From contig NC_015663.1 in the NCBI RefSeq assembly GCF_000215745.1, forward strand, positions 1,364,001 through 1,428,000: DNA of 64,000 nucleotides. Direction: 5' to 3'. Position 1 is the stretch's first letter; each line of letters opens with the position of its first letter. Source of the DNA: Klebsiella aerogenes KCTC 2190. GTDB taxonomy: Bacteria > Pseudomonadota > Gammaproteobacteria > Enterobacterales > Enterobacteriaceae. Below the pieces are notes generated by a model. It searched no databases. It saw only the letters and a list, made by a program, of their open reading frames with translations, and was not told where the DNA came from. Both the position numbers and the translations under genes were made by a program. Below are positions 55,638-64,000 of the stretch, piece after piece.

Positions 55638-56822
55638 TTAATTCACCTTCACTTTGGTCGTCACCAGCAGGCCGGTAAACAGCATTAATATTCCTGACAA
55701 CACCAGCGGCGACAGCAGCCCTAAGTGGTCGAGCGCAACGCCGCCGACCGCGGCGCCGCAGGTGTTGGCAAGCTGGATCACCGCCACCTGAATCGACCCG
55801 GCTTTTTCCGCCTGATCGGAGAGCGAACGGGTGATCCACGTTGACCACCCCACCGGGATCAGCGCAAACGCGAAGCCCCAGATAATCGCCACCGTCGAGG
55901 CGACGATTTTGCTTTCTCCCCACAGTACCAGCGCCGCCGCGCAGGCGGTCAGCACCAGCGGCGAAATCGCCAGCGCCGCTTTGACCGAGCGCTTCAGCAC
56001 CACCGAGGAGAGCGAGGTGCCGATAAAGCTGGCGATACCAAAGCTCAGCAGCACCAGCGTCAGGCCGTCGACGTCAAAACCGGCGAGTGTCATGTATACC
56101 GGTCGAATATAGGTAAAGAAGGCGAACTGTCCGGCAAAGGCCATGAAAATGGCGCACATCCCGGCCATCACCCCCGGACGCTTCAGCAGACCAAACATAT
56201 TTTGCTGCTGAGCCGCCGATTCACCCGGCAGCGACGGCAGCGCTTTCAGCACCCAGAGCGTACACAGCACGCCCATCACCGCCGCGCCGTTAAAGACGTT
56301 GCGCCAGCCGATAAGCCCGCCAAGGAAACTGCCCAACGGGGCGGCGATCACCAGCGCGATTGATACCGCGCCGAAAATAATTGATAGCGCTTTCGGCACC
56401 ACGCGCATCGGCACCAGACGCATGGTCAGCGATGCCGACATCGCCCAGAAACCGCCGAGCGCCAGGCCCAAACAGGCGCGCCCCAGCAGTAGCAGGGTGA
56501 AGCTATCGGCAAACGATACCAGCAGGCAAGAAAGGGTCAGCAGCAGCGAAAACAGGATAACCACGTAGCGGCGATCGGTTTTACCTATCACCGTGGTGAT
56601 AAACAGGCTGGAAAACATCGCGACGAATGCCGTCGTCGTCACCGACTGCCCGGCCATCCCTTCGGAGATGCCTAAATCCAGCGCCATCGGCGTTAACAGG
56701 CTGACCGGCAAAAACTCGACGGTAATCAGGCAGGCGACGCAGAAAGCAACCGCGAAGACCGCCGACCAGTTTGGCCGCGCGAGATCGCGTGCATGGGGTT
56801 TGGTTTCATTTGAATGACTCAT
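55638..56822 (-). CDS. nepI: Purine ribonucleoside exporter NepI
   Basis: A 394-aa MFS exporter with 12 spans. The frame opens earlier, but the Met at 56822 gives the family start ([20 protein letters not shown]), close to E. coli NepI (396 aa). Landmarks: [56 protein letters not shown]. coli NepI exports inosine and guanosine. It belongs to the yicM-yicN backbone. Confidence 0.95.
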   Translation of the reverse strand: MSHSNETKPHARDLARPNWSAVFAVAFCVACLITVEFLPVSLLTPMALDLGISEGMAGQSVTTTAFVAMFSSLFITTVIGKTDRRYVVILFSLLLTLSCLLVSFADSFTLLLLGRACLGLALGGFWAMSASLTMRLVPMRVVPKALSIIFGAVSIALVIAAPLGSFLGGLIGWRNVFNGAAVMGVLCTLWVLKALPSLPGESAAQQQNMFGLLKRPGVMAGMCAIFMAFAGQFAFFTYIRPVYMTLAGFDVDGLTLVLLSFGIASFIGTSLSSVVLKRSVKAALAISPLVLTACAAALVLWGESKIVASTVAIIWGFAFALIPVGWSTWITRSLSDQAEKAGSIQVAVIQLANTCGAAVGGVALDHLGLLSPLVLSGILMLFTGLLVTTKVKVN

Positions 56823-57033
56823 GAGTGACCTGCGAAGAAAGTGGCGGAAAGCTGCGCAGTGTAACATTTTGTATGTGACGTACTTAACGTTTTCGCAACT
56901 CTTCTCGCTTTTCATAAGAGGATGCGTAGCTGCTCGCATGTTTAAAAAAACGATGCTTGCTATCGCTTTAACAAATCTCAGGAGAATTTAATATAGCACT
57001 ATGTGCTATACTTTTAACGACAGGATGTCAGCA

Positions 57034-57392
57034 ATGCGTATCTTTAAAACCAAATGGTTCGCCAGAGAGGCTAGCTCTCATGGCATTTCCGACGACGAGC
57101 TCTATCAGGCAATTCAATCTGCGCTTCAGGGCAAAGTGGTTGATTTAGGAGGGGGGTTTATAAAAAGCGACTCAACAAGAATCGCGATCGCGCAATCATC
57201 CTTACCAAAAGCGCAGGGTATTGGTTTTATACCTTTCTATATGCCAAACAGGATATGGCCAATATCAACCATCGCGAATTAATGGGGTTTCGTGAGTTAG
57301 CAAAACACTATGCCAATCTCTCTGAAGAGAAAACGACGGCCTTAGTTAAAAGTAAAGAACTGGTGGAGATTTGCGATGACAGCAAAAAATAA
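57034..57392 (+). pseudogene. RelE/HigB-type toxin, frameshifted in a G tract
   Basis: MRIFKTKWFAREASSHGISD begins a RelE-like toxin of the Xre-paired type. The frame then runs through GGA and six G (57151-57156) and continues out of register to a stop at 57282. One extra G would restore VYKKRLNKNRDRAIILTKSA, GYWFYTFLYAKQDMANINHR and a normal end at 57390-57392, overlapping the antitoxin start by 17 bases. So the toxin is either broken by a one-base deletion, switched at the homopolymer, made by -1 frameshifting, or misread in sequencing. Confidence 0.85.
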
Positions 57393-57699
57393 ATACAAAA
57401 GCCCGGCTTTCGAAGCGATCCATAGCGCTGCGTCGGGGCTATTCAGCGTTGGCGCAATCCCGCAGGAAACAATGCGCCATTTTGATGAATCATGTCTCGG
57501 TAGCGTAGCCGCACTTCAACCCATTGAAATTAAAGCGCTACGTGAACAACTCAATGTTAGCCAACCCGTGTTCGCTCGTTATCTGAATACCAGCGTGTCT
57601 ACCGTGCAAAAATGGGAGACTGGCGCTAAACGACCGAGCGGAATGTCATTAAAATTGCTTAGCGTCGTACAAAAACACGGCCTGAAAATCCTACTGTAG
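57376..57699 (+). CDS. HigA-type antitoxin (Xre-family HTH)
   Basis: A 107-aa antitoxin. The C-terminal helix-turn-helix is IKALREQLNVSQPVFARYLN, TSVSTVQKWETGAKRPSG. The reading frame is intact, with the ATG overlapping the 3' end of the toxin. In this toxin-first order the antitoxin also represses the operon. Its survival next to a damaged toxin could leave it as a regulator only. Confidence 0.9.
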   Translation: MTAKNKYKSPAFEAIHSAASGLFSVGAIPQETMRHFDESCLGSVAALQPIEIKALREQLNVSQPVFARYLNTSVSTVQKWETGAKRPSGMSLKLLSVVQKHGLKILL

Positions 57700-57706
57700 T
57701 CATTCT

Positions 57707-57737
57707 GCCGGATGGCGCTTACGCTTATCCGGCCTAC
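57707..57737. repeat. REP element
   Basis: GCCGGATGGCGCTTACGCTT followed by ATCCGGCCTAC, a single enterobacterial REP between the antitoxin and yicN. Confidence 0.8.
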
Positions 57738-57789
57738 AAAAAACGTAAGGGAGATATGGTTTTGAACCACAGGCCGGATAACAATGAGA

Positions 57790-58242
57790 TCAGTGCAGCC
57801 AGTGCACGCCGTCTTCCGGGAGAAACAGGTCGTTATAGCGCTGCTGTAGGTTATGTAAATCGCTCACATCCGGGTCCAGCTCGCGCAGAAAACCTTGCGC
57901 CAGGCGGAGCTGCGCGTCGGTAATCGGCGCCGCTAAACGCGCTTTTTGCATCAGGCGATACCAGTAATGCAGGTTTTTTTCGCTGGCGTCGACAATCGCT
58001 ACCTGCCAGATGAGCAGCACCTGCGCGGCATTCTGCAAATGTGCTTCATTCGGCCGCTCCAGGTAACGCAAATACTCATTACCGGCGGTTTTTCCCAGCT
58101 GATCGATCATCGATTCCAACGGAACAGGCGTAATGCCAAGGCGTTCGCTCAGGCGACGAATCGCGCGGCGTGAATCAGAGGTAAGCACCCGAAATCCCAC
58201 AACAAATACCACTACCAGGGTGGCCAGTCCTATCCAGATCAT
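57790..58242 (-). CDS. yicN: DUF1198 protein YicN
   Basis: About 150 aa from the Met at 58242 (MIWIGLATLVVVFVVGFRVL), the same size as E. coli YicN. One N-terminal membrane span and a cytosolic helical domain (LQNAAQVLLIWQVAIVDASE, ITDAQLRLAQGFLREL, EDGVHWLH end). The function is unknown. Position before uhpT agrees with E. coli; yicO and adeD, found between them there, are missing. Confidence 0.93.
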   Translation of the reverse strand: MIWIGLATLVVVFVVGFRVLTSDSRRAIRRLSERLGITPVPLESMIDQLGKTAGNEYLRYLERPNEAHLQNAAQVLLIWQVAIVDASEKNLHYWYRLMQKARLAAPITDAQLRLAQGFLRELDPDVSDLHNLQQRYNDLFLPEDGVHWLH

Positions 58243-58326
58243 GCATCCTCTCATCCAATCGCAGCCTCACTATCATAATGGGAATTTGCCTGCTGTCGAC
58301 TGTCGGACCTGGCATATTACGCAAGA

Positions 58327-58355
58327 AATAAAAAAGCCCGGCGCAATGGTCGGGC
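58327..58355 (-). terminator. Rho-independent terminator after uhpT
   Basis: On the minus strand GCCCG, a 10-base loop and CGGGC are followed by TTTTTTATTT. It lies 24 bases past the uhpT stop. Confidence 0.85.
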
Positions 58356-58378
58356 AAGGTTACCAAATACCTGGTGAA

Positions 58379-59770
58379 TCAGGCAGTCTGCAAAACTCGA
58401 TTCTTTTTCTCGCGGCGAATTTTACGCTCTTCGAAGATAGCCACGATGGCCATCAGGCAGATACAGCCGATGGCGGCGGCGTCCAGCGCCGCAAAGGTGC
58501 CGGCCCAGCCGGTCAGGCCGAAGATCGGCGTGCCGTCGGCGATCATCCCAAGACCCAGCTTGGCGAAGCTATCACCGATCAGATAGGCGAAGGTGCCCTT
58601 GATTCCATCGGCGGCGCCGATCGCTTTTTTCGGTACGAAACCGACGGCGGCGACGCCGATCAACAGCTGCGGACCAAACACCAGGAAGCCCAGCGCAAAC
58701 AACGAGGCCAGATAGACGTACTGGTTGCTGGCATGTTGGTAAACCCCGAGGGTGGCGATAATAAGCGCCAGCGCGACGCAGGCCACCAGCGCGCGGCGGC
58801 CGTTGGCCAGATCCGACAACCAGCCCCACAGTAGCGTGCCAACCAGCGCGCCGACTTCAAACAGGGTAAAGCCCTGAATCGCCACCTCTTTAGACAGCTT
58901 CAGCTCCTGGAAGGCATACACGGTGGACCACTGATCGATACCGATACGCACCACATAGAGGAAGATGTTGGAGAAACACAGCAGCCAGATCACTTTGTTT
59001 TTCAGCACATACTCAACAAAGATCTGCCACTTGGTCATCGCATTTTCTTCGGTCTCTTTGTCCTCTTCGCTGATCGCTTCGCCAAACAGCTCTTCCGCCG
59101 TGCCAAGGCCGTAGGATTCCGGAGAGTCGCTACCGTAGCGCAGGCCAATAAAGCCAACGATCAGCGCAATAATCGACGGGAAGATAAACATGCCGATCAC
59201 GTGGCCGTCGAACAGATAGTTGGCGCCAAACAGCGCCACGCCCGCGGCGCCCGCGCCGCCGAGGTTGTGGGAGATATTCCAGAAGCCGAGGAAGGTGCCG
59301 CGTTTGCGTCTGGGCGTCCACTTGGTGATGGTGGAATAGCTGCACGAGCCGCCGGTGCTCTGGAAGAAGCCGCTCAACGCATAGAAGGCGATCATCAGGA
59401 ACAGGCTGGTTGAACCCGCCCCCATACTGGCGCTAAAGCCCAGCATACAGATGGCGGAGAGGATCAGCATAAACGGCAGGAACTGCTTGGTGTTTTTACC
59501 GTCGGCATAATAAGAGACGAGCGTCTTGCCCACGCCGTAGGTAATGGAAAAGCCCAGGCCAATCATCCCCAGCTGCGTCATGCTCAACCCGTAAGTGGAG
59601 ATCATGTCGTTCTGCGCGATGTTAAAGTTTTTGCGGATCAGGTACATGGTCAGGTAGCCGATGAAAACCACCAGATAGGACTGCATGAAAGGTTTGAACC
59701 ACATTTTGCGCCGCACATCGAGCGGCAGATCCAGGGTCGGCTTGCGCACCTGATTCAGAAAGGCCAGCAT
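58379..59770 (-). CDS. uhpT: Hexose-6-phosphate:phosphate antiporter UhpT
   Basis: A 463-aa MFS antiporter with 12 spans, the same length as E. coli UhpT and nearly the same sequence from [17 protein letters not shown]. The frame opens earlier; the Met at 59770 is the family start. It exchanges hexose 6-phosphate for phosphate and also takes up fosfomycin. UhpA-P activates it. Confidence 0.97.
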   Translation of the reverse strand: MLAFLNQVRKPTLDLPLDVRRKMWFKPFMQSYLVVFIGYLTMYLIRKNFNIAQNDMISTYGLSMTQLGMIGLGFSITYGVGKTLVSYYADGKNTKQFLPFMLILSAICMLGFSASMGAGSTSLFLMIAFYALSGFFQSTGGSCSYSTITKWTPRRKRGTFLGFWNISHNLGGAGAAGVALFGANYLFDGHVIGMFIFPSIIALIVGFIGLRYGSDSPESYGLGTAEELFGEAISEEDKETEENAMTKWQIFVEYVLKNKVIWLLCFSNIFLYVVRIGIDQWSTVYAFQELKLSKEVAIQGFTLFEVGALVGTLLWGWLSDLANGRRALVACVALALIIATLGVYQHASNQYVYLASLFALGFLVFGPQLLIGVAAVGFVPKKAIGAADGIKGTFAYLIGDSFAKLGLGMIADGTPIFGLTGWAGTFAALDAAAIGCICLMAIVAIFEERKIRREKKNRVLQTA

Positions 59771-59916
59771 GGGTATCTCCTGAGCTGATTTTTTTATGCC
59801 TGCGTAATAACCAGGCATTGTAAAAACCCGCGCGCCGTCTGGCCTGAGACGGCTTCCAGGTAAAACCGGGAAAATTTCTTAGTTTTGCCCCGTTCGCGGC
59901 GAAAGGGTGAGCTACA
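59771..59916 (-). promoter_or_regulatory. uhpT promoter/leader region
   Basis: The gap between uhpC and uhpT should hold the UhpA-activated uhpT promoter. On the minus strand GCCGTCT, CAGGCC and AGACGGC (59834-59853) form a hairpin, followed 7 bases later by a short T run; it may end the uhpABC transcript. TGCCTGG and CAGGCA (near 59800-59820) are possible UhpA half sites. Confidence 0.55.
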
Positions 59917-61245
59917 TCACGCTTCGCTGGCGGTACGCGGCGCCTGCGCGTTTAAAAACGGCAGCAGCAGCAGCGCGGAAATGCCGGCGGCAATCGCAAT
60001 CACCACAAAGAATCCGGTCCAGTGCCAGATATCCATCACCTGCGCCAGCGGCCAGCCGGAAAGCGAGGCGCCAAGATAAGCGAACAGGCCGACAAACCCG
60101 GTTGCCGCCCCGGCGGCTTCTTTATGCGAACATTCCGCCGCCGCCATTCCGATGAGCATTTGCGGGCCGAAAACGAAGAACCCGGTGGTGAAGAAGCAGG
60201 CCGCCTGCATCACATAGCTGGCGAACGGCATCAGCCACAGCCCGCCAACCGACAGCAAAATTCCGGCGGCGAAAATCAGGTTCATCGGCCCACGGTTGCC
60301 GTTAAACAGCTTATCCGAGCCCCATCCCGCCACCAGCGCGCCGATAAAACCGCCCAGCTCAAACATGGTGACCGCCGAGTTAGCGGTCACCAGATCGACG
60401 CCGAGCGTCTCCGACATATACAGATTGCCCCAGTCGTTAATCGCCGCCCGCACCACGTACACCAGCACATAGCACAGCGACAGCAGCCAGATATAGGGAT
60501 TGGCCAGCACGTAGCGGGTCAGGATCTCTTTGCGCGTCAGCCCAGCGCCTTCCTGCTGCTGGGCGATTTCCAGCGCATCGTGACGCCAGTCGCCCACGGC
60601 GGGTAACCCCACCGCCTGCGGGCGATCGCGCAGCCGCCAGCACAGATACAGTCCAGCGAGGATCGCCAGGCAACCGGCAATGGTCATCCCCATTCGCCAG
60701 CCGTAATGCAGCGCCGCCGCGCCCACCACCATCGGGATCAGCGCGCCGCCGACGTTATGCGCCGTATTCCACAGTGCCCACCAGCCGCCGCGCTCGGTTC
60801 GCGAATACCAGGCCGTCAGCAGCCGGGCGCAGACCGGCGAGCCCCAGCCCTGGAAGAAGGCATTCAGCGCCCACAGCAGCGCGAAGGCCCACAGCGAGGT
60901 AGAAAAACCGAACAGGATATTAACCACCCCGGTAGCGATAAGCCCCAGCCCCATAAAATAGCGGGCGTCGGAGCGGTCGCTGACGATACCGGAGAAAAAT
61001 TTCGACAGTCCGTAAGTGATGTAAAACAGCGTGGCCAGCAGGCCGATATCGCTGCGGGTCAGCACGTTACTGGCAAGAATTTCAGGCACCGCGGCATTAA
61101 AGCTTTTGCGGGTGAAATAAAACAGCGCATAGCCAAGCCAGATGGTAAGCAGAATATGGCGACGCCAGTAACGATAACGCTCGTCCAGCTCGCGTTTATC
61201 GCTAATTGGCGCGGCGTCCGGCGGCGCTTTTAAAAAGGCAAACAT
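59917..61245 (-). CDS. uhpC: Glucose-6-phosphate sensor UhpC
   Basis: A 442-aa MFS-fold receptor related to UhpT that senses external glucose-6-phosphate and activates UhpB. The start at 61245 (MFAFLKAPPDAAP) fits the family; the longer frame reaches into uhpB. The sequence WRRHILLTIWLGYALFYFTR, KSFNAAVPEILAS and RTERGGWWALWNTAHNVGGA is diagnostic. Third of uhpABC. Confidence 0.96.
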   Translation of the reverse strand: MFAFLKAPPDAAPISDKRELDERYRYWRRHILLTIWLGYALFYFTRKSFNAAVPEILASNVLTRSDIGLLATLFYITYGLSKFFSGIVSDRSDARYFMGLGLIATGVVNILFGFSTSLWAFALLWALNAFFQGWGSPVCARLLTAWYSRTERGGWWALWNTAHNVGGALIPMVVGAAALHYGWRMGMTIAGCLAILAGLYLCWRLRDRPQAVGLPAVGDWRHDALEIAQQQEGAGLTRKEILTRYVLANPYIWLLSLCYVLVYVVRAAINDWGNLYMSETLGVDLVTANSAVTMFELGGFIGALVAGWGSDKLFNGNRGPMNLIFAAGILLSVGGLWLMPFASYVMQAACFFTTGFFVFGPQMLIGMAAAECSHKEAAGAATGFVGLFAYLGASLSGWPLAQVMDIWHWTGFFVVIAIAAGISALLLLPFLNAQAPRTASEA

Positions 61246-61256
61246 CGGCGCTCCTT

Positions 61257-62762
61257 TCAGGCGTAACGCAGCGGTAAATTGACGCACACGCGGGTACCGT
61301 GTGTGCAGGAGATAGTTAACGTACCGCCCAGCGCTGTCACGCGCTCACGCATGCCGGTCAGGCCGAACCCCTGCAGATTCGACCCCGGCGGCAGGCCGCA
61401 GCCGTCATCCTCCAGCACCAGCATCAATCGCCCATCCTGCTGCCAGCCCTGGAGGGTGACGGCGCTGGCGCTGGCGTGCTTGACGATATTATTCAGTCCC
61501 TCCTGGCAAACGCGAAACAGCGTCACGCGCTGGTTTTCGCTTAGCCCCGCCTCGTTAATCCGCCATTCGAGATGACTGACGATACCGCGGTCTTCCAGTT
61601 CCATTTCACGCATCAACGAACGTACAGCCTGTTCAAGCGGCAGATCGTCAAGCTGGCGCGGACGCAGACGACCAAGCAGTCTTCGCACAGAGTCGTAAAC
61701 CCCCAGCGACAGCTGTTCTATCAACTGGCCGCTCTGCCGTACGCTGGCGTTGTTTGGCGCCAGACGCTGCACGATCCCCGCCTGGGTGCGAATTGCCGTG
61801 ATAGTCTGGCCAATATCATCGTGGAGCTCGCGCGCCACGTCACGCCGCACGCTCTCTTCCGTTTCCAGCAGGCGTTCCGCCAGCCGCCGATTACGCGCCA
61901 GCTCGTTCTGTAGCGACAGGTTAAGCTCGCGCAATCGCTGGATCCCTGCTCCCAGCAGCAGTCCGGTCAGGCTCTGGGCCAGCAGTGAAAGCAATAAATC
62001 AACCGGGTGATCGTGCCAGGTCTGGCTGGCAATCAGCGCGATGGCGTTCATCAGGGTGGCGATCAGCGCCCCCTGCCAGCCATAGTGCCAGGCGAGAGCG
62101 ATAATCGGCAGCGCCAGACAAAAAGGGGTAAAGCGGGAGAGTTCGGCGGGCAATCCGAGCTGTAGCCACAGGCTGACGGTAAAGAGCAGCAGGTACCAGA
62201 TCAGATGTCGGCCACGCCAGTTAACCGGCTGCGACACCAGCGACGGTCCCAGCGGCCGCCAGACGGTGCTGGTAAGATAGTGCCAGATAACCAGGCACGT
62301 CGGCGCCAGCGTCAGGCCGCCGGTCAACGTCAACAACAGCGCGGTCAGTCCCTCACTGCCTTCTTGCGCCAGCCACGGCAGCGATTGCAGCAGCGAGGCG
62401 GCGATCAGTGCCCCGCCCTGGCGCAACAATGTCAGCCAGTCTCGCTGCTGGCGATAGCGTGAAATCAATGCCACCGGCAGCAGGGTCAGCAGACTTCCGG
62501 TCATCAATATTATCGGGTGCGCCAGCGCCACTTCCTGCGCCAGCCAGAAGATAAGCAGCCACTCGGCTCCCAGCAGCACCGGCCAGTAGCCACGCGGGCA
62601 TTGCAGCATCAGCCCTAAACGCAGGCCAAAGGGAAACAGCAGCACCGCTAAATCCGCGCGTTCCACCAGATGCAGACTGATACTCCACAGGCAGAACCAG
62701 GCGGCTGAGAAGATAAAGGCGCAGCCGATCACCGACAGCAATCGTGAAACGACGGTGTTCAT
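61257..62762 (-). CDS. uhpB: Sensor histidine kinase UhpB
   Basis: A 501-aa kinase with an N-terminal membrane domain (about eight spans) and a cytosolic HisKA_3/HATPase core. Phospho-acceptor His314 in [16 protein letters not shown] (E. coli UhpB His313). ATP site: [27 protein letters not shown]. UhpC controls its activity on UhpA. It overlaps uhpA by 4 bases (ATGA). Confidence 0.96.
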   Translation of the reverse strand: MNTVVSRLLSVIGCAFIFSAAWFCLWSISLHLVERADLAVLLFPFGLRLGLMLQCPRGYWPVLLGAEWLLIFWLAQEVALAHPIILMTGSLLTLLPVALISRYRQQRDWLTLLRQGGALIAASLLQSLPWLAQEGSEGLTALLLTLTGGLTLAPTCLVIWHYLTSTVWRPLGPSLVSQPVNWRGRHLIWYLLLFTVSLWLQLGLPAELSRFTPFCLALPIIALAWHYGWQGALIATLMNAIALIASQTWHDHPVDLLLSLLAQSLTGLLLGAGIQRLRELNLSLQNELARNRRLAERLLETEESVRRDVARELHDDIGQTITAIRTQAGIVQRLAPNNASVRQSGQLIEQLSLGVYDSVRRLLGRLRPRQLDDLPLEQAVRSLMREMELEDRGIVSHLEWRINEAGLSENQRVTLFRVCQEGLNNIVKHASASAVTLQGWQQDGRLMLVLEDDGCGLPPGSNLQGFGLTGMRERVTALGGTLTISCTHGTRVCVNLPLRYA

Positions 62763-63352
62763 TGCCAGCTATCGAACATGCGGCGCGCCAGCTCAACGTC
62801 GTTACTGACGCCCAGTTTTTCCAGCAGGTTGGCGCGATGAACGTGAACGGTTTTCGGCGACAGACCGAGCTCGGCGGCGATCTCTTTCACCGCCATACCC
62901 TGCGCCAGCTTTTCCGCCACCTGGCGTTCGCGTTTGGTGAGCGGATCCTGGCGCCCGGCGGCCAGCTTCATGGCGATATCCGGCGTGAGATAGCAACCGC
63001 CCGCCGCCACCGTACGGACCGCGGCGATCAGTTCATCCGGACTGCAGCGTTTCGACAGGAAGCCGCGCGCGCCGGCGTTCAGCGCCTGCTCGATCAGCGC
63101 CGGGCTATCGTGTACCGACAGCATGATGGTCGCCATCCCCTTAGGCAGCTGGCTTAACAGCTCCAGCCCGGAAATATCCGGCATTGAGATATCGCAGATA
63201 CAGACCTGTACACCGCGCCCCGGTAGCCCCGCCAGCGCCTCGCGTCCACAGCCGAATTCAGCGACAACCTGAAAATCAGCTTCCAGCCCCAGTAGCTGAG
63301 CAAAACCGGAGCGGACAATCAAATGATCGTCAATAAGGGCGATGGTAGTCAT
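62759..63352 (-). CDS. uhpA: Response regulator UhpA
   Basis: A 197-aa NarL/LuxR-type regulator. Receiver Asp54 in [13 protein letters not shown], acidic pair D8-D9 (LIDDH). LuxR helix-turn-helix at 150-180 ([39 protein letters not shown]). Activates uhpT. First of uhpABC. Confidence 0.97.
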   Translation of the reverse strand: MTTIALIDDHLIVRSGFAQLLGLEADFQVVAEFGCGREALAGLPGRGVQVCICDISMPDISGLELLSQLPKGMATIMLSVHDSPALIEQALNAGARGFLSKRCSPDELIAAVRTVAAGGCYLTPDIAMKLAAGRQDPLTKRERQVAEKLAQGMAVKEIAAELGLSPKTVHVHRANLLEKLGVSNDVELARRMFDSWQ

Positions 63353-63375
63353 GGTGTTTCCTGGTGCCTGAAAGC

Positions 63376-63406
63376 GCCGGATGGCGGCGTAAACGCCTTA
63401 TCCGGC
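63376..63406. repeat. REP element between uhpA and ilvN
   Basis: GCCGGATGGCGGCGTAAACG followed by CCTTATCCGGC, a single REP in the 103-bp gap. Confidence 0.8.
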
Positions 63407-63410
63407 AAAG

Positions 63411-63433
63411 GCGCTTACCTTAGCGGTAAGCGC
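63411..63433 (-). terminator. Hairpin after ilvN
   Basis: GCGCTTACC and GGTAAGCGC are exact complements around 5 bases. On the minus strand it follows the ilvN stop and is followed by CTTTG, a weak T tract, so it is a moderate terminator or stabiliser. Confidence 0.65.
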
Positions 63434-63455
63434 GTAGCTGTTCAAGCCTTGAGCG

Positions 63456-63743
63456 CTATTCGAAGAACACCGCAATTTTGTTAAACATGGTGGGATCGGA
63501 CTGGTTACGCGCCACATTGGTGACATCTTCCAGCTTTTCAATCTGGCTAATCATCTGCCCCAGCCGCTGGTCATCATTTACCAGCAGCCAGATGCGGCTG
63601 TACTCGCTGCCCTGGATCGGCAAGCAGAGAATGCCTTCAACGTTAAACGCGCGGCGGGCAAATAGCCCGCAGACGTGGGTCATGACGCCAGGATGGTTGC
63701 GGACGGTGAGTTCCAGAATGACGTTATCGTGTTGCTTTTGCAT
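63456..63743 (-). CDS. ilvN: Acetolactate synthase I small subunit IlvN
   Basis: A 95-aa ACT-domain regulatory subunit of acetohydroxyacid synthase [21 protein letters not shown] and [18 protein letters not shown] form the valine-binding ACT fold. It starts 3 bases after the ilvB stop. Part of ilvBN. Confidence 0.96.
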   Translation of the reverse strand: MQKQHDNVILELTVRNHPGVMTHVCGLFARRAFNVEGILCLPIQGSEYSRIWLLVNDDQRLGQMISQIEKLEDVTNVARNQSDPTMFNKIAVFFE

Positions 63744-63746
63744 GGC

Positions 63747-64000
63747 TTATTCCCCCACCATCTCAGTATTGGCCGCACCCGGCGGTACCATCGGATACAC
63801 TTTCTGCTGCGCGTCGATACGCACGTGGATCAACGCCGGACCTGGGCGGTCGATAATCGCCTGCAGCGCCGCCTGCGGATCGGATTCGTTATTTAAATCA
63901 CAGGTTTGCAGACCAAAACCGGCAGCTATCTGCATAAAGTTTATCATCCCCGGATAGGTCGCGGCGAAGACGCCCTGCTGATAGAACAGGCTCTGCTGCT
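63747..64000 (-). CDS. ilvB: Acetolactate synthase I large subunit IlvB, 3' part
   Basis: The last 83 or so codons of the catalytic subunit of acetohydroxyacid synthase I; the gene continues beyond the window. The visible end reads QQGVFAATYPGMINFMQIAA, GFGLQTCDLNNESDPQAALQ, then VRIDAQQKVYPMVPPGAANT. It is translated with ilvN. Confidence 0.95.
   Translation of the reverse strand, partial: QQSLFYQQGVFAATYPGMINFMQIAAGFGLQTCDLNNESDPQAALQAIIDRPGPALIHVRIDAQQKVYPMVPPGAANTEMVGE

Noticed and set aside
57790..59770. yicO and adeD between yicN and uhpT
   Set aside because: Expected from E. coli order but not present: yicN is followed directly by the uhpT terminator.

Overview
The window is enterobacterial chromosome, most likely Klebsiella or a close relative. 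The evidence is the tripartite efflux operon eefABC, a Salmonella-type 2-aminoethylphosphonate locus (phnSTUV-phnR/phnWX), and a backbone order (nlpA, yicL, yicS, nepI, yicN, uhpT-uhpC-uhpB-uhpA, ilvN, ilvB) that matches the segment next to selC in E. coli. The backbone is G+C-rich with many short dispersed palindromic repeats. The first 15 kb is visibly more A+T-rich, most strongly between 2.6 and 8.6 kb.

Region 1 (1-15.16 kb) is a genomic island of the P4/CP4-57 kind. It opens with the 3' part of a tyrosine integrase and closes at 15136-15158 with a near copy of the selC (tRNA-Sec) 3' end, so the insertion site is probably selC, just left of the window. The cargo is a possible HTH/ImmA-IrrE toxin-antitoxin-like pair; a complete retron of the Ec78/Eco7 type (msr-msd RNA, reverse transcriptase, PtuA-like ATPase, PtuB-like HNH nuclease); three poorly known genes (a 390-aa protein, an AlpA-like regulator, a zinc-finger/HNH-like protein); and the usual CP4-57 core (YfjP-type GTPase, WYL regulator, secreted protein, DUF932 protein, RadC-like protein, CbeA/CbtA toxin-antitoxin).

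Region 2 (15.2-18 kb) lies just outside the island and is also accessory: a DUF6680-like membrane protein, a ribbon-helix-helix gene divergent from a SymE-type toxin with a LexA-like box between them, and a rhuM homologue flanked by an identical 83-bp repeat.

Region 3 (18-48.9 kb) is metabolic and efflux backbone: an outer-membrane porin, dehydrogenases, yahK, a GlxA-type regulator, a metallo-beta-lactamase-fold hydrolase, a Nudix hydrolase, nlpA, an 86/87-bp tandem repeat, murQP, eefABC, a TetR/MFS divergent pair, a LysR regulator facing a small flavin-oxidase-like operon, an AraC regulator, one IS200/IS605-family element with tnpA and tnpB, yicL, yicS, and a LacI-controlled beta-glucoside-type PTS (IIB, IIC) with a porin but no IIA or glycosidase.

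Region 4 (48.9-64 kb) holds the phosphonate uptake and degradation locus with two matching PhnR-type operators, nepI, a toxin-antitoxin pair whose toxin is frameshifted at a G tract, yicN, the hexose-phosphate system uhpABC/uhpT, and ilvN with the 3' end of ilvB.

The strongest candidate for an unusual system is the retron with its Septu-like effectors and the uncharacterised island genes beside it. The retron class itself is already known. The 390-aa gene, the zinc-finger/HNH-like gene and the 208-aa partner of the ImmA protein are the parts I cannot assign.
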